Shown: positions 36,206-46,418, numbered from the stretch's first letter. The stretch: 64,000 nucleotides of DNA from Martelella alba (GCF_005217455.1 NZ_SZPQ01000024.1:1-64000); one strand, 5' to 3'. Notes: generated by a model not told the origin, from the sequence alone. A program made the numbers and translations.

Positions 36206-37234
36206 ATGCAGAACATCTCTACCACCGCCCTGCGGGTTCAGGATGACCGGATGTGGGTATTGGACCAGCAGGCGTTGCCGCAGCAACAAACCTGGCACCC
36301 CGTCGCCGACGCGCAGGCACTGGTGGCGCATATCCGCGCGCTCAGAGTGCGCGGCGCGCCGCTTATCGGCCTGTCCGCCAGCCTGTTGCTGGCGCTGCTG
36401 GCGCAAAAGGGGCTATCCCGGGCGGATTTGCAGACGGCCCTGACGGACTTGCAAGAGGCGCGGCCGACCGCGGTCAATCTGATGAACAACCTTGCACGGA
36501 TGGGCCGGGCGCTGACAGCGGAGGATTACGCCGCCGCCATGTGCCGCGAAGCCTGGCGATTGGTGGAGGAAGATCGCGGCCAGTGCGGCGCCATTGCCGG
36601 GCACGGCGCCGCACTGGTCAAACCCGGCAGCCGGTTATTAACCCATTGCAACACCGGCGGCCTGGCCACCGCCGGCATCGGCACCGCATTGGGCGTTATA
36701 CGCCTGGCCCATGAACAGGGCAATGTAAAACGGGTCTGGGTGGATGAAACCCGCCCGCTGCTGCAAGGCGGGCGTCTGACCGCCTGGGAATTGGGGCAAC
36801 TCGGCATCCCTTATACCCTAATCTGCGATGGCATGGCGGCCGGTCTTATGGCGCGCGGCGAAATCGACGCCGTATGGGTCGGCGCGGACCGGATAGCCGC
36901 CAACGGCGATGTGGCCAATAAGATCGGCACCTATAACCTGGCCGTGCTGGCCCGATTCCATCACATCCCCTTTTATGTCGCCGCCCCGCACACCACCCAT
37001 GATCCGGACTGCGCCGACGGCGGCGCCATCCCCATTGAGCAGCGCGATGCCGAAGAAGTGACCGGCGTGGCCGGCGCTTTCGGCCGTTGCCGCTGGGCGC
37101 CGGCCGACGCCGAGGTCTATAACCCGGCGTTCGACATCACGCCCGCCGCCCTGATTGATGCCTGGGTCCTGGATACCGGCATCGTTACGCCCGCGCAGGT
37201 TCTGGCGGGGGCATTACGCCATCGCCGGCAATAA
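36206..37234 (+). CDS. mtnA: 5-methylthioribose-1-phosphate isomerase MtnA
   Basis: 342 residues; ATG 36206 preceded by a weak AACCTC region rather than a strong site. Related to eIF2B alpha. Cys148 in [12 protein letters not shown] and Asp228 in [13 protein letters not shown] are the catalytic residues, and RVRGAPLIG is the substrate-binding loop. It converts methylthioribose-1-phosphate to methylthioribulose-1-phosphate, the product that MtnB dehydrates. Confidence 0.95.
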   Translation: MQNISTTALRVQDDRMWVLDQQALPQQQTWHPVADAQALVAHIRALRVRGAPLIGLSASLLLALLAQKGLSRADLQTALTDLQEARPTAVNLMNNLARMGRALTAEDYAAAMCREAWRLVEEDRGQCGAIAGHGAALVKPGSRLLTHCNTGGLATAGIGTALGVIRLAHEQGNVKRVWVDETRPLLQGGRLTAWELGQLGIPYTLICDGMAAGLMARGEIDAVWVGADRIAANGDVANKIGTYNLAVLARFHHIPFYVAAPHTTHDPDCADGGAIPIEQRDAEEVTGVAGAFGRCRWAPADAEVYNPAFDITPAALIDAWVLDTGIVTPAQVLAGALRHRRQ

Positions 37235-37314
37235 GGGACGGTGTGAGGCATTTCATGCACGCCGACCGGCATGGGGCCCGTGCCGGCGCAGGGGTAGGAA
37301 ATGCGCCAGCGGAA

Positions 37315-37860
37315 TCAGATCCCTAGGCGCGGGTAATGCTCGGCAATGGCGTCCCCGGTAAAGCGGGCCACCCAGCCCTCGGGATTATCAAACACGCGGA
37401 TGGTGGTAAAATGCGGTTCGGCGCCCATATCGAACCAGTGGGGCATCCCCGCCGGTACCGATATCAAATCGTTTTTCTCGCACAATATTTGCAGCACTTT
37501 TCCGCCGATGTGCAAGCAAAACAAACCCGCACCCTCGACGAAAAACCGTATTTCGTCCTCTCCGTGGGTATGTTCGGCAAGAAATTTGGCCCGCAGGGCC
37601 TCACGCTGGGGATGATCCGCCCGCATGCTGATGACATCCCAGCTTTGATAGCCTTTTTCCGCCACCAGCTTTTCGATGGCATGACGATAAGCCGCCAGTA
37701 CCGTCGACGGGTCCGGATTGTCGCCCAACTGCCGATCGGCCCGCCAGCGTTCGAAACGCACGCCCACGGCATTGAGTTCCCGGCGTATGGCGTCGGCGTC
37801 CCGGCTGTGCCAAACCGGCCGGCCGGCATCGGTATCGGTGTAAATGGTCAATGCGCTCAT
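37315..37860 (-). CDS. mtnD: Acireductone dioxygenase MtnD
   Basis: 181 residues, cupin fold. The metal ligands are His97, His99 and Glu103 (EHTHGEDE) and His141 (MPHWFD). With Fe2+ it makes the methionine precursor 4-methylthio-2-oxobutyrate plus formate; with Ni2+ the off-pathway products include carbon monoxide. Its ATG overlaps the mtnC stop by four bases (ATGA), so mtnB-mtnC-mtnD form one operon. It converges on mtnA. Confidence 0.95.
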   Translation of the reverse strand: MSALTIYTDTDAGRPVWHSRDADAIRRELNAVGVRFERWRADRQLGDNPDPSTVLAAYRHAIEKLVAEKGYQSWDVISMRADHPQREALRAKFLAEHTHGEDEIRFFVEGAGLFCLHIGGKVLQILCEKNDLISVPAGMPHWFDMGAEPHFTTIRVFDNPEGWVARFTGDAIAEHYPRLGI

Positions 37861-38546
37861 CGGGTATCGTCCCCCGTGTCAATTTGATTGAATTGCCTAA
37901 CCCAGGGATGCCGACCGCTTGAAACGGTTTTATCCCGGATCAGTTGGCAGGTCCGCCAACCGGCGGCCCTTGCGGCATCCAGCTCCTGTTCGCTGTCCGA
38001 GAGAAACAGGATATCGGCGGGGGATAACCGCACTTGCCCGGCGATATTCCGGTAAGACGTCTCCTGCTGTTTGGCCCCCGCGCGGGTATCGAAATATCCG
38101 CTGAACAGCGGCCGCAAATCCCCCGACTCGCTATGGCCGAACAGCAATTGCTGCGCCTCGGTCGACCCGGAGGAATAAACGTACAAGGCCAGGCCCTGTC
38201 GCCGCCACTGTCTCAGACAAGGCGCCACATCGGTGTAAACATGTCCCTGGAAATCCCCGGCGCGGTAGCCCTCCCGCCAAATCTGGCCTTGGAGCGCCTT
38301 AAGGGCGGTCGATTTACGGTCTTCATTCATAAAATCAAACAGAGCACGGCACAATTCGGCCAGATCGGCCTTGGGACGCGCCAGTTCGCGACGCAGTTCG
38401 TCCAGCGCCGCCGCCGTCTCCGGCTTATGGGCATGCCGACGTAAATACTCCACCAGCCGTTGGCGGGCATAGGGAAAAAGGACCTGATGCACAAAGCGGA
38501 TATCACTGGTGGTGCCTTCAATATCGGTGACGACGGCCTTGATCAT
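37857..38546 (-). CDS. mtnC: Acireductone synthase (enolase-phosphatase) MtnC
   Basis: 229 residues from ATG 38546, which overlaps the mtnB stop as ATGA; the frame is open upstream to 38642 inside mtnB. HAD motifs: [12 protein letters not shown] (Asp8 nucleophile), [10 protein letters not shown] and [13 protein letters not shown]. It enolises and dephosphorylates 2,3-diketo-5-methylthiopentyl-1-phosphate. All three genes of the mtnBCD operon are translationally coupled. Confidence 0.95.
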   Translation of the reverse strand: MIKAVVTDIEGTTSDIRFVHQVLFPYARQRLVEYLRRHAHKPETAAALDELRRELARPKADLAELCRALFDFMNEDRKSTALKALQGQIWREGYRAGDFQGHVYTDVAPCLRQWRRQGLALYVYSSGSTEAQQLLFGHSESGDLRPLFSGYFDTRAGAKQQETSYRNIAGQVRLSPADILFLSDSEQELDAARAAGWRTCQLIRDKTVSSGRHPWVRQFNQIDTGDDTR

Positions 38547-39157
38547 TCCACCCCCAGCAAACGGCGCTGCAACTCGCACTGAAACAAAAACTCCAGCCCC
38601 TCCAAATGGCGCCGGGCTTCGCCGACGTCCCTGCCCCAGCAATACACGCCGTGGCCGCGCACCAGGAAACCGTGGCGCAGCTCCCGCCGAGCGGCGCGCA
38701 AGGCAACCCGTTCCGCCAGCGCGGCCATATCCTGATCGTTATCGAATATCGCGATATGCACGGGGGTGTGATGACTGGTCACGCCGCTGAGGGATTTTTG
38801 CATTTCATAGCCGACCAGCGTCAGTTCATCTCGGCTTTCATGGCGGGAAAGCGTGGTAGCGGGCGCCGAATGGGTATGCAATATCGCGCCCACAGAGGGA
38901 TCGCGTCGATAAATCAAGCCGTGTAGCGGGGTTTCCGCCGAGGGTTTGCGCTGATCCAGCGACTGGAGGGACTCAAGATCCACCGGCAGGAAATCCCCGG
39001 CCGCCAGACCGCCCTTATCCTTGCCCGACTCGCTGATAAGAAAGCGCAGCGCGTCCAGCCGCACCGACATATTGCCGCCCGTGGCGGGACACCAGCCCCG
39101 CCCGCCGATCCATCGGCAGGCATCCACCAGTTCGGCCAATTGCGCAGGTATCGTCAT
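38543..39157 (-). CDS. mtnB: Methylthioribulose-1-phosphate dehydratase MtnB
   Basis: 204 residues from ATG 39157, with GGGAG upstream; the frame extends to 39247 but those codons cover the MetJ boxes and look non-coding. Class II aldolase fold with zinc ligands in ILHTHSAPA and [25 protein letters not shown] is the family's N-terminal signature. First gene of mtnBCD. The aminotransferase that completes salvage (mtnE-type) is not in this window. Confidence 0.95.
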   Translation of the reverse strand: MTIPAQLAELVDACRWIGGRGWCPATGGNMSVRLDALRFLISESGKDKGGLAAGDFLPVDLESLQSLDQRKPSAETPLHGLIYRRDPSVGAILHTHSAPATTLSRHESRDELTLVGYEMQKSLSGVTSHHTPVHIAIFDNDQDMAALAERVALRAARRELRHGFLVRGHGVYCWGRDVGEARRHLEGLEFLFQCELQRRLLGVE

Positions 39158-39203
39158 TGCTTTTGTTCTCCCTTCGCGGACTGGCTGTTCATTTTGAACA
39201 TCC

Positions 39204-39227
39204 AGCCGTGTAACCGTCCATATGTCT
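39204..39227 (-). promoter_or_regulatory. Tandem MetJ boxes upstream of mtnB
   Basis: On the minus strand, AGACATAT, GGACGGTT and ACACGGCT match AGACGTCT at 6, 5 and 6 of 8 positions in exact 8-base phase. They lie 47-70 bases upstream of the mtnB start, as expected for repression of mtnBCD. Confidence 0.65.
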
Positions 39228-39396
39228 TTACAGCCAGATACTAACATCAGCCTGTGGCGACGACAACCCAGGACAGCGGGACCCGGCCGCCCCGCCTTGG
39301 CGGCGCGTTGGTGGCGGGCGTCCCCGGGAGGGGGAGGCCATGGGCCGGAGTGACCGCGGCGATGGGGCCAACGGTGGGAAGGACAACTAAAGAGAG

Positions 39397-40035
39397 TTAA
39401 CGCGCCGCCGGCGCCAACTGACTGAGGAATAATCCCGCCGCGCTTACGGCATCAATGGCAATTTTTCCCAGTCGCGAGCGAATCGCATCCGCCAGCGCAA
39501 TGGTGGATAAACCGGTGCAGGAAAAGGCGATCACTTCCGCGCCCTCCTTGTAGAGGGTATCGGCGCAAATCAACGCCTGCTCGCGCCCGGCCTCGCTGAG
39601 CAGATCAGTGGTGTTGGATACCCCCCGCGGCCGGGCATAGGGGACATCTTGTCCCAACAACGCGCGAAACGGCGCGGGCGCCCGCGCGCCTATCCCCATC
39701 ACCGCCACCGGACGCCGCAGCATCCCGGCGATACCGGCCGCCGCGCTGCCCGCGCCGACCACGGGAATCGATACTGCCTGGCGCAGCGCCGTCAGACCGG
39801 GATCCGCGGCGCAACTCAGAAAGAGCGCGTCGCAACCTTCGGCTTCCAACGCGCTGCCGAGATCGATAATTTTCGGCACCGCTATCGCCTCGCTTTGCGC
39901 ATCGAAAATGCCGCGGCGTTGATCGGGAATACAGCGGCTGATGGATTCGATGCCATACTCCTGACCTATGAGGCGTCCGTGCTCTTCGATGAAACGCGGA
40001 TCGTCATGGGTCAATACGCGGATGATTCCCAGCAT
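39397..40035 (-). CDS. Aspartate/glutamate/hydantoin racemase family protein
   Basis: 212 residues with two half-domains. The paired catalytic cysteines of PLP-independent racemases are Cys75 (LFLSCAADPG) and Cys173 (IAFSCTGLST). The substrate may be aspartate, glutamate or hydantoin; the sequence does not decide. It is the last gene of the minus-strand operon that starts with the IclR gene, 12 bases after pepE, which suggests processing of D- or L-Asp/Glu released from peptides. Confidence 0.85.
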   Translation of the reverse strand: MLGIIRVLTHDDPRFIEEHGRLIGQEYGIESISRCIPDQRRGIFDAQSEAIAVPKIIDLGSALEAEGCDALFLSCAADPGLTALRQAVSIPVVGAGSAAAGIAGMLRRPVAVMGIGARAPAPFRALLGQDVPYARPRGVSNTTDLLSEAGREQALICADTLYKEGAEVIAFSCTGLSTIALADAIRSRLGKIAIDAVSAAGLFLSQLAPAAR

Positions 40036-40047
40036 TTTCCACTCCTG

Positions 40048-40740
40048 TTAGAAAAAGACGTGATCAGCGGCCAGGGACGCGGCCGGCTCGCCGGCTTTAA
40101 ATAGCCACGCGGGTTTACCGCCGCCCAGCCGCGCATGATCGTTTTGTACCGAGATCCAACCGCCTTCCGGCAGACCGATGATGTCCAACTGCGGATCCAC
40201 AACCAGCAGTTCGCGCAGACGTTGCTCGCGGGTCTCCCCCTGGTGTCCGGCCGGCAACGCATTGGTAAAGTGCGGATTGATTTGCAGCGGAACGAGATCC
40301 AGCGCATCCAGGCCGCCCGGATCGGTAATCGGCATGTCGTTGGTGGTGCGGATAGTCGGACAAGCCAGATTGGCGCCGGCGCTCCAGCCTACGTACAACG
40401 CGCCCCGCCGGACCGCTTGGCGAATGGGCGACAGCAACCCGCGCTCGCGGCAATTTTTCAGCAGATTGAACGTATTGCCGCCGCCCACCATAATGACGTC
40501 CGCCCACGCGATCGCCTCGCGCGGATTCGCCTCGGCATGAAGGGGTTTTAGGGTCAAATCCAGTTCCGCCAGCGACCGGGCGACCTTGTCGGCGTAATCG
40601 TCCCAGGTCTGGGTCACTCCGGCGAAGGGAATGAACGTGACCTTGCGGCGCCCGGCCAAATGCGCTTTTAGCGTCGGCAAGGCGTACTCCAGATAACCGG
40701 AACCCGGCAACACGGAATTACTTAATAACAACAGATCCAT
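40048..40740 (-). CDS. pepE: Peptidase E (alpha-aspartyl dipeptidase)
   Basis: 230 residues from ATG 40740, preceded by GGGAGGAG. It aligns closely with Salmonella/E. coli Pep[29 protein letters not shown], and catalytic Ser120 in GWSAGAN, with INPHFTNA. A cytoplasmic S51 serine peptidase that cleaves dipeptides with N-terminal aspartate. In E. coli pepE stands near aceBAK, so its place here in a peptide operon is unusual. Confidence 0.93.
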   Translation of the reverse strand: MDLLLLSNSVLPGSGYLEYALPTLKAHLAGRRKVTFIPFAGVTQTWDDYADKVARSLAELDLTLKPLHAEANPREAIAWADVIMVGGGNTFNLLKNCRERGLLSPIRQAVRRGALYVGWSAGANLACPTIRTTNDMPITDPGGLDALDLVPLQINPHFTNALPAGHQGETREQRLRELLVVDPQLDIIGLPEGGWISVQNDHARLGGGKPAWLFKAGEPAASLAADHVFF

Positions 40741-40763
40741 TTTCTCCTCCCTTGGCGTGTATT

Positions 40764-41444
40764 TCAGAGCAGGTTTCTCACCAAATCGGCCAATAGCCGA
40801 TTGGACAGAATAACCGGTTGCGTGACCTGGCGCGCGCAGATTTCCCGGTGCCAGCCGGTATAGCCGATGCAATCGGCGACGATCAGCTCGGCGCCTTGTT
40901 CGGCCAGCGCGCGGGCCGCCGCCGCCACGTCCGCCTCGCCGGCGGTATAGGGCGACGCGACGGCAAAGACCGGCGGGACTTTCGCACCCCGCCATTTTGT
41001 CTCTTCACTGGCGATCTGCGCGGCCAAGGGAACCAGAATACCGGCGCGGCGCGATCCCACCAATGCGTTCAGCGTGGGCGGCAAGAGCTGATCCGGCTCG
41101 ATAAGCCAGGCGTTTTCGCAACTGAGCCCCTGAAATTCCCCCGTGCAGAGCAAGATGATAATCTGGCAGCCCTGCGCTGCCAGCCAATGGATCTTTTGCT
41201 GCACGGCCACGCCCACCGCCGGTTTGCCCATCACCACGGCGCGGCCGTCCAGCAGCCGCGATGTCAGCAAGGCATCCCCGGGACGGGGGGCGAAACGGGC
41301 GGCGATAGCCTCGTCATCCAAACCATCCAGCACGCCGGCGTGCAGACAGGCGATATGTCCTGGCAGCGCCGCGTCAAGAATGGGGGTGATATCGCTTCTA
41401 GGCGCCTGGCCGATGGTCAACGTCCCGATCTTCCCTATGGCCAT
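40764..41444 (-). CDS. AroM family protein
   Basis: 226 residues; [18 protein letters not shown] and [10 protein letters not shown] mark the AroM family. E. coli aroM is linked to aroL but its function is unknown. The fold is probably related to Asp/Glu racemases: Cys residues lie in ILLCTGEF and VADCIGYTG in similar half-domain positions. Its place between DUF1177 and pepE, with a racemase gene in the same operon, fits a racemase-like activity, but this is inference. Confidence 0.82.
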   Translation of the reverse strand: MAIGKIGTLTIGQAPRSDITPILDAALPGHIACLHAGVLDGLDDEAIAARFAPRPGDALLTSRLLDGRAVVMGKPAVGVAVQQKIHWLAAQGCQIIILLCTGEFQGLSCENAWLIEPDQLLPPTLNALVGSRRAGILVPLAAQIASEETKWRGAKVPPVFAVASPYTAGEADVAAAARALAEQGAELIVADCIGYTGWHREICARQVTQPVILSNRLLADLVRNLL

Positions 41445-41445
41445 A

Positions 41446-42384
41446 TCAGTCCCTCGTTTGACGTTTTTGCAAATGCGCCAGCGAACCGTAAAGGTCGATC
41501 AGGCGCTGATATTCATCTTCATCATAAAACCGGCACGTGCCTCGGGTAAATTCTTTGGCCACTTCGACGGCGTATTTGCAGGCCAGGGCGATGTCCGTTT
41601 CATGGCTGGCGCCCGTGCCGCAGCCCGGTACGACGCCGACGGCGGTGATCGCCACGCCGACCACCGGCGCGCGGGTGGCGATGGATGGCTGAAGAATACT
41701 GTTCAAATGATATACCCCGTTGCCATAGGGGGTAATATCCTGCGTGGTGATAGGAAATGTCACCGGCAATTGGCCGGTGGTCATTTCCATTATCCGCAAC
41801 AGGTCCTCTGAGACGCGCAGAATATATCCTTCCTTGACCGTGGGCGAAACGGCAAAGCCTTTGTGATTAACGATACGGTTGCCTTTGGTGGTATCGATAG
41901 ACAGCACGGCATCCATTTCCCCAGCGACCTCTTGCTCGTTCATGTCTTCGGTTCTCACCGGCGAATCCATGAAATCGACAGGTTCGTGGGGACGGGTCGG
42001 CGCATCCGGGCAGATATGCGTGGTCACGATGACATCGCCCGGCAGGGTATCCCCCTGACGATGCATCTCAGCCAGTTTCAGCGCGCTGGCGACAGCGGCT
42101 ATCGCGCCATCGGCATCGGAAACCAGCCCGATACGTCCCGGACGAGCGCCGACGCCGCCCAAGCGACCGACAATACCCAGGGTCGGCGCGTCGCCGCCGC
42201 CGCGTTTGCCCCGAGAGCCGGGAATGACGATTTTCACGAAATCCGTACCGCCTTTCGGTCCCTCGATCCTTTTCACGCTGACCTGGACGAAAGGGTAGCC
42301 TTCCAGCAGGTTTTTGACCTTTTCGCCGCTGGCATGGGCGCTATCAAGCAATTCAAAGACCTGCAATGTTTGTTGTAAGCTCAT
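41446..42384 (-). CDS. DUF1177 family protein
   Basis: 312 residues, matching the uncharacterised DUF1177 family as recalled (QVFELLDSAHASG, VSDADGAIAA, THICPDAPTRPHEPVDFM, GVVPGCGTGASHE). Several His/Asp/Glu clusters could bind metal, and the arrangement of THICPDAPT and VLSIDTTKGNR recalls amidohydrolase or M20-like sites, but no catalytic set can be assigned. It is translationally adjacent to aroM (gap 1 base) and follows the OPT transporter, so it probably acts on what that transporter imports. Confidence 0.8.
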   Translation of the reverse strand: MSLQQTLQVFELLDSAHASGEKVKNLLEGYPFVQVSVKRIEGPKGGTDFVKIVIPGSRGKRGGGDAPTLGIVGRLGGVGARPGRIGLVSDADGAIAAVASALKLAEMHRQGDTLPGDVIVTTHICPDAPTRPHEPVDFMDSPVRTEDMNEQEVAGEMDAVLSIDTTKGNRIVNHKGFAVSPTVKEGYILRVSEDLLRIMEMTTGQLPVTFPITTQDITPYGNGVYHLNSILQPSIATRAPVVGVAITAVGVVPGCGTGASHETDIALACKYAVEVAKEFTRGTCRFYDEDEYQRLIDLYGSLAHLQKRQTRD

Positions 42385-42405
42385 AATGATTATCCTAATG
42401 TGTCG

Positions 42406-44025
42406 TCACGACTTTTTGCCGCCCGGCAAAACGGAATGGAAGAAACCGAACAGCGCGTCGCCGGCAATGAGGCCGGCGGCCAGTACTTCGATTTTGTTTC
42501 GCGCCGATTCGCCGCCCATGCGCAAGACCAGGGCGCGAATGGCGATACCGATCATTACCGCCCAACCGGCCAGCGGGTTGTTAATCAGCAAGCCGGTGGC
42601 CAGCAGTACCCCCATCTGGCGGCCCGTGCCGCCGACCAGCTGGATAATGGCGCCGGGAATGGCCCATAACAGCAGGGATGTGGCGATATTTGTCGAGACT
42701 CCGGCGTTAATGGCCGCCACATACACTTTCGCCACCGGCGGTACCAACCCTTTGGCGAAATAATCGTGAAAGATAAACAGCACCACCGGTATGGCCACCA
42801 CGAAAGCCAGCATCGCCGCCAACAGTTGCTGGCGACGGCCCTCCAGCTCGAAATGGCTGAGCCGCCCTTTGCCCCGCAGGATCCAGCCGGCTTTCAAATC
42901 GTATCCCATATCCGCGAAAGCCGGACCAGTGGCGGCGGAAAATCCGCACAGCAGCGCTAACGCCTCGGGCGGGAAACCGATCAGTATGCCGATCAGCAAA
43001 GTGATTAACGCCACAGCGAAGGCCGGAAACCAGCCGGAATGCATGGCGGCCAGTCCCACTATCATTTCGTGCAGAAAGGCGGCAAAAGCGGCATAGATCA
43101 CAAACGCCAACAGCCATGGCCAGGATATATGGGCGTAAAGCCCGCCGCCGAAGGCGACCAGCGCCGAAATCGCCACAAATCCCAGCGCGCCGAAGCGAAT
43201 GGCCTTGCCGATTTCGGCGTCCTGTTCAACCGATAGCGGTTTCGTCTCGTCCGGCGCCGGCTGCGTCGCGCTGTTGCGGCGAATCAATTTGATTATCTGG
43301 AACAAAGCCACCACCCCGGCGCCCACCATGACGCCATGGGGTATGTACAGTTTATTGATATCTATGCCGAACAACGACTGGGAATAGCCGCGCAGCAAAA
43401 AGCCGACGCCCAGCATCGCCAGCGCCCAGATATTGCCGATAAACGCGGTTCCCATGGCCGCCATGGGAAATTTGAACCAGGAACCGATGGCGCCGATAAC
43501 GATGCCGGTGCCGAGCAACGCCGCCTGCTTGCCGCCCTGATCGCCGGCCTTAATGGATTCCGCCGCGGCAATTCCGGGCGGCCAGGCGCCTTCGGCCGGG
43601 AAGATGCGCGTATTAAATAATCGATAAAGCAGATAACCGTCCAGCAGCATCGCCAGCGCCGCGCCGAGGAACATCGGCATCACCATATCCTGCCGGCCGA
43701 ACAGCCAGGGCACGGCGATGGGCAGCAACAGCGAATTGGCCGCGCCGAAGGTGGCGGCCGATGTGGCGCTTTGAGCCAGGTTCTGAACATGCACCGAGCG
43801 ATAGCGGACAAAACAGCGTAGGGGAATGCGGGCGATGATCATCGCCGCCATGGCCCCGATAATGGACGTATTGGGCGTCACACCCAACGTGGTAAGCAGT
43901 TGTACGCCGATAATGGCGCCAAACACGCTGAGCGCCAGCAAAAGCAACAGCGTTGCGGGCGCGAAACTGCTCGGATGCGCTTGACCGCCATCGTGCGCGG
44001 TTTCGGAATGAGCGGTCTGACTCAC
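42406..44025 (-). CDS. OPT/YSL-family oligopeptide transporter
   Basis: 539 residues with about 14 hydrophobic segments. The OPT superfamily is suggested by FPAEGAWPPGIAAAESIKAG, the GxxxxGxW repeats and LPGGKKS-type ends. Bacterial OPT members are thought to be proton-coupled importers of peptides or metal chelates. It lies 27 bases after the IclR gene and heads DUF1177-aroM-pepE-racemase, which supports peptide uptake. Substrate unknown. Confidence 0.82.
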   Translation of the reverse strand: MSQTAHSETAHDGGQAHPSSFAPATLLLLLALSVFGAIIGVQLLTTLGVTPNTSIIGAMAAMIIARIPLRCFVRYRSVHVQNLAQSATSAATFGAANSLLLPIAVPWLFGRQDMVMPMFLGAALAMLLDGYLLYRLFNTRIFPAEGAWPPGIAAAESIKAGDQGGKQAALLGTGIVIGAIGSWFKFPMAAMGTAFIGNIWALAMLGVGFLLRGYSQSLFGIDINKLYIPHGVMVGAGVVALFQIIKLIRRNSATQPAPDETKPLSVEQDAEIGKAIRFGALGFVAISALVAFGGGLYAHISWPWLLAFVIYAAFAAFLHEMIVGLAAMHSGWFPAFAVALITLLIGILIGFPPEALALLCGFSAATGPAFADMGYDLKAGWILRGKGRLSHFELEGRRQQLLAAMLAFVVAIPVVLFIFHDYFAKGLVPPVAKVYVAAINAGVSTNIATSLLLWAIPGAIIQLVGGTGRQMGVLLATGLLINNPLAGWAVMIGIAIRALVLRMGGESARNKIEVLAAGLIAGDALFGFFHSVLPGGKKS

Positions 44026-44052
44026 GGTAATTCTCCTGATCTGGGCAAAACG

Positions 44053-44817
44053 TTAAGAATGATGAATAACCCGCTTATCGCCGGTTTTTCGGGCTATGGC
44101 CTGGGCCGCTTCGCTCAGTAGCGCGGCGAGACGCCGTAATTCTTCCGGCGTGGCGAGCGATTGGGGAAACGAAAGGCAGAACGCCACCGCCTCATGGGTA
44201 GCGGGGTCGCCCACGGCGCAACTTACCGAAGCGGTATCGGCCACCGATTCATTGACGGCGCAAGCGTAACCGTCGGCGCGGACGCGCAGCACCGACGCCC
44301 TGAGGGAATCGGCGTCCAATCGCCCGCCGCTGAGTTGCGAAACCACCCGGGGGCTGGTGAAAAAATCATGCAATTGTTCATCGGACAAACGCGCCAGCAG
44401 CGCGCGGCCGGTGGAGGTTCCCCAGGCCGGCGAGCGCGATCCCGGCCAGGTAACGACCGGTAGCGCCTGGCGCCCGTGGATGACGCGCAGCACCAAAATT
44501 TCTTGGTTGTCGAGCATGGAGATATAGCCGGTATAGCCGGTGCGTTCGCACAATACGCGCAGCGCGCCATCGACATGATCGCTAAGCGTCAGTTGGCGGC
44601 CGGCCTGATGGGCGGCTGCCAGCAACAGCGGTCCGGGCAAAAAACCGCCTTGCGCCTCGTCTTTTTCCAGATAGCCGTAGGATTCGAGTTGGCTCATAAC
44701 CCGCGAGGCGGTGCTTTTCGGCATTCCCAGGTGGGTGATGACGTCACTGACACGTATCCCCCCCTGACGTTCGGCCATCAATTGCAATATTCGAGCGGTG
44801 GTTTCCAAAATGGACAT
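44053..44817 (-). CDS. IclR-family transcriptional regulator
   Basis: 254 residues. N-terminal winged helix (~1-65: LETTARILQLMAERQGGIRVSDV, PKSTASRVMSQLESYGYL) and C-terminal effector domain (~80-245: GYTGYISMLDN, GTSTGRALLA, ESVADTASVSCAVGDP). IclR proteins often autoregulate and control adjacent catabolic genes. It is the first gene of the OPT-DUF1177-aroM-pepE-racemase operon and likely senses a peptide- or amino-acid-derived ligand. An inverted repeat lies just upstream. Confidence 0.88.
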   Translation of the reverse strand: MSILETTARILQLMAERQGGIRVSDVITHLGMPKSTASRVMSQLESYGYLEKDEAQGGFLPGPLLLAAAHQAGRQLTLSDHVDGALRVLCERTGYTGYISMLDNQEILVLRVIHGRQALPVVTWPGSRSPAWGTSTGRALLARLSDEQLHDFFTSPRVVSQLSGGRLDADSLRASVLRVRADGYACAVNESVADTASVSCAVGDPATHEAVAFCLSFPQSLATPEELRRLAALLSEAAQAIARKTGDKRVIHHS

Positions 44818-44821
44818 GACA

Positions 44822-44864
44822 GCTATCTCATAAAATAGGACTCGGTCTCACTAAATGGGATAGC
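44822..44864. promoter_or_regulatory. Inverted repeat upstream of the IclR gene, possible operator
   Basis: GCTATCTCAT (44822-44831) and ATGGGATAGC (44855-44864) pair at 9 of 10 positions across a 23-base spacer, ending five bases before the IclR start codon. The position suits autoregulation. Confidence 0.45.
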
Positions 44865-45132
44865 AAAAAACATGCCGTTAGTTAATCCCTTCATTTTCCT
44901 AGGTTGAGTATTCTTTCATCGGGTTATTGCACCCTAATAGGGCACCATGATGGCGCAATGCGGTAAAAGTGGGCGGGCGACGCGCGCCAAAGGCGACAAA
45001 GCGGCCGGCCAGCGGAGGAGCCGGCCCGCGCGGCGCGCGGCGAAGACGATAAAGGGACCGGTCAGCGGCGTAACCGAACCGCATAGCGCGCGACGAAAGG
45101 CCGAATGGCGGGTAATGATAAGCGGTTAGCGG
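44865..45132. other. Gap between lysR 3' end and iclR, with a GC-rich hairpin
   Basis: No gene is supported. GGCCGGC (45003-45009) pairs with GCCGGCC (45020-45026) downstream of the lysR homologue. At 45121-45146 the heptamer AGCGGTT is repeated three times with a partial fourth copy, running over the lysR stop codon. Confidence 0.45.
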
Positions 45133-46089
45133 TTAGCGGTTAGCGGACAATAGCGCGGTTTCAGGCGTGCCCAACTCGACGGGGGCACAGTGCAACATCG
45201 CCGAATAGCGTAACGCCTGCGCGCGAAATGTCTGCTTGAGCACCTTCTTCAACCTGAGCGCTTCCCGGGACGGTGGCGTGTCGCGGCGGCCGATGATCAT
45301 GACCTCGAAGGGCAAGGGCTGATCGACAGGCAGGATTTTCAACTGATCGGCGTAGCGGCAGGCGGTGAACAGATCCACGATCCCTGTCCCCCCGCCGGCC
45401 AGCACCATATCGGCTATCACCGAATACGTTTTAATCGACAGGGATACCGCCGGTTGCAAGCCCTTGAGCCGCAGAGCCCGGTGCAACACCTGACCCAGCG
45501 GATCCTGCTGTTGCATCATCAGCAAATTATTGTCGCACAGCCACTTTAGCGACACGGGATCGTTGCGCGCATGGTTCTTTGGCAGCACCGCAACCATAGT
45601 GGATTGAAACAAAGGCTCGGCCAGGAGATCCATCGGCACCTGCTGGCCGAACACCAGCGCGAAATCCAGTTCCCGTTGAAGAATATTCTGACATAGCGTG
45701 GCGAAATGTTCGGTCACCAACTCCACGTTGACGCTGCGCGCCTGCCGATGAAACGCCACCAGCGCCGGCGCGACAATCATCTGGCCAAAGGCATGGGCCG
45801 CGCCAAGCCTAACCGTCTCGCACCGGGTCCGGCGAAGATTTTCCGTCATCGTGTCGATTGCCTGCAAACGACAATAAAGATCGTCCACCAGCGGCATCAA
45901 CTGACGGGCTTCCTCCGTCGCGCAAAGCCCCTGGGCGCCGCGTTCGAACAACGTAAAACCCAATTGTTGTTCCGCATGGTTCAGCACGCGGCTGATGTTG
46001 GGCTGGGAAACGTTCAACATTCGCGCGGCGGCGCTAATGGTGCCGGTTTGTACGATGGCCTGGAAAACTTCGATATGGCGTAGCCGCAT
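45133..46089 (-). CDS. LysR-family transcriptional regulator
   Basis: 318 residues from ATG 46089, which has GGAGGGG upstream (an ATG 15 bases earlier is less suitable). N-terminal helix-turn-helix: MRLRHIEVFQAIVQTGTISA, AARMLNVSQPNISRVLNH. The effector domain covers ~90-300. It is divergent from the DgcN-type/peptide-transporter operon and separated from it by 329 bases, so it most likely controls that operon. The ligand is unknown. Confidence 0.9.
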   Translation of the reverse strand: MRLRHIEVFQAIVQTGTISAAARMLNVSQPNISRVLNHAEQQLGFTLFERGAQGLCATEEARQLMPLVDDLYCRLQAIDTMTENLRRTRCETVRLGAAHAFGQMIVAPALVAFHRQARSVNVELVTEHFATLCQNILQRELDFALVFGQQVPMDLLAEPLFQSTMVAVLPKNHARNDPVSLKWLCDNNLLMMQQQDPLGQVLHRALRLKGLQPAVSLSIKTYSVIADMVLAGGGTGIVDLFTACRYADQLKILPVDQPLPFEVMIIGRRDTPPSREALRLKKVLKQTFRAQALRYSAMLHCAPVELGTPETALLSANR

Positions 46090-46418
46090 GGAATACCCCT
46101 CCATGAATCCGAATTCCGGCGAGACAAACGGAAACTCGCTGCAAGCCCATTAACCACACGTCAAAAAACGTATACCACACTCAGGCAAAAAAACTATGCA
46201 AAATACTCGCCAGCTTCAAACCGGCGAAAAGGCGAGGTGCATTGACCGAACCGCATCAAATCCGGGCAATTGCGTTTTGTTGCGCCGACTTTACGGGGCA
46301 GCCATGCCAGGTCCCCATAACCGGAAGCTATGCCCCTCATTCATTTTGGAATTTGTCTGCCGCGCGCAAAAGTGAAATGGTCAATAACATCACCTGAACG
46401 CATCAACTGAGACATACC
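46090..46418. other. Divergent regulatory region between lysR and the DgcN-type operon
   Basis: No gene seen. It must contain both promoters and the LysR binding sites. CTCGCC and GGCGAG arms around 46207-46236 could pair, but no clear T-N11-A pair or strong -10/-35 could be fixed by eye. Confidence 0.35.
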
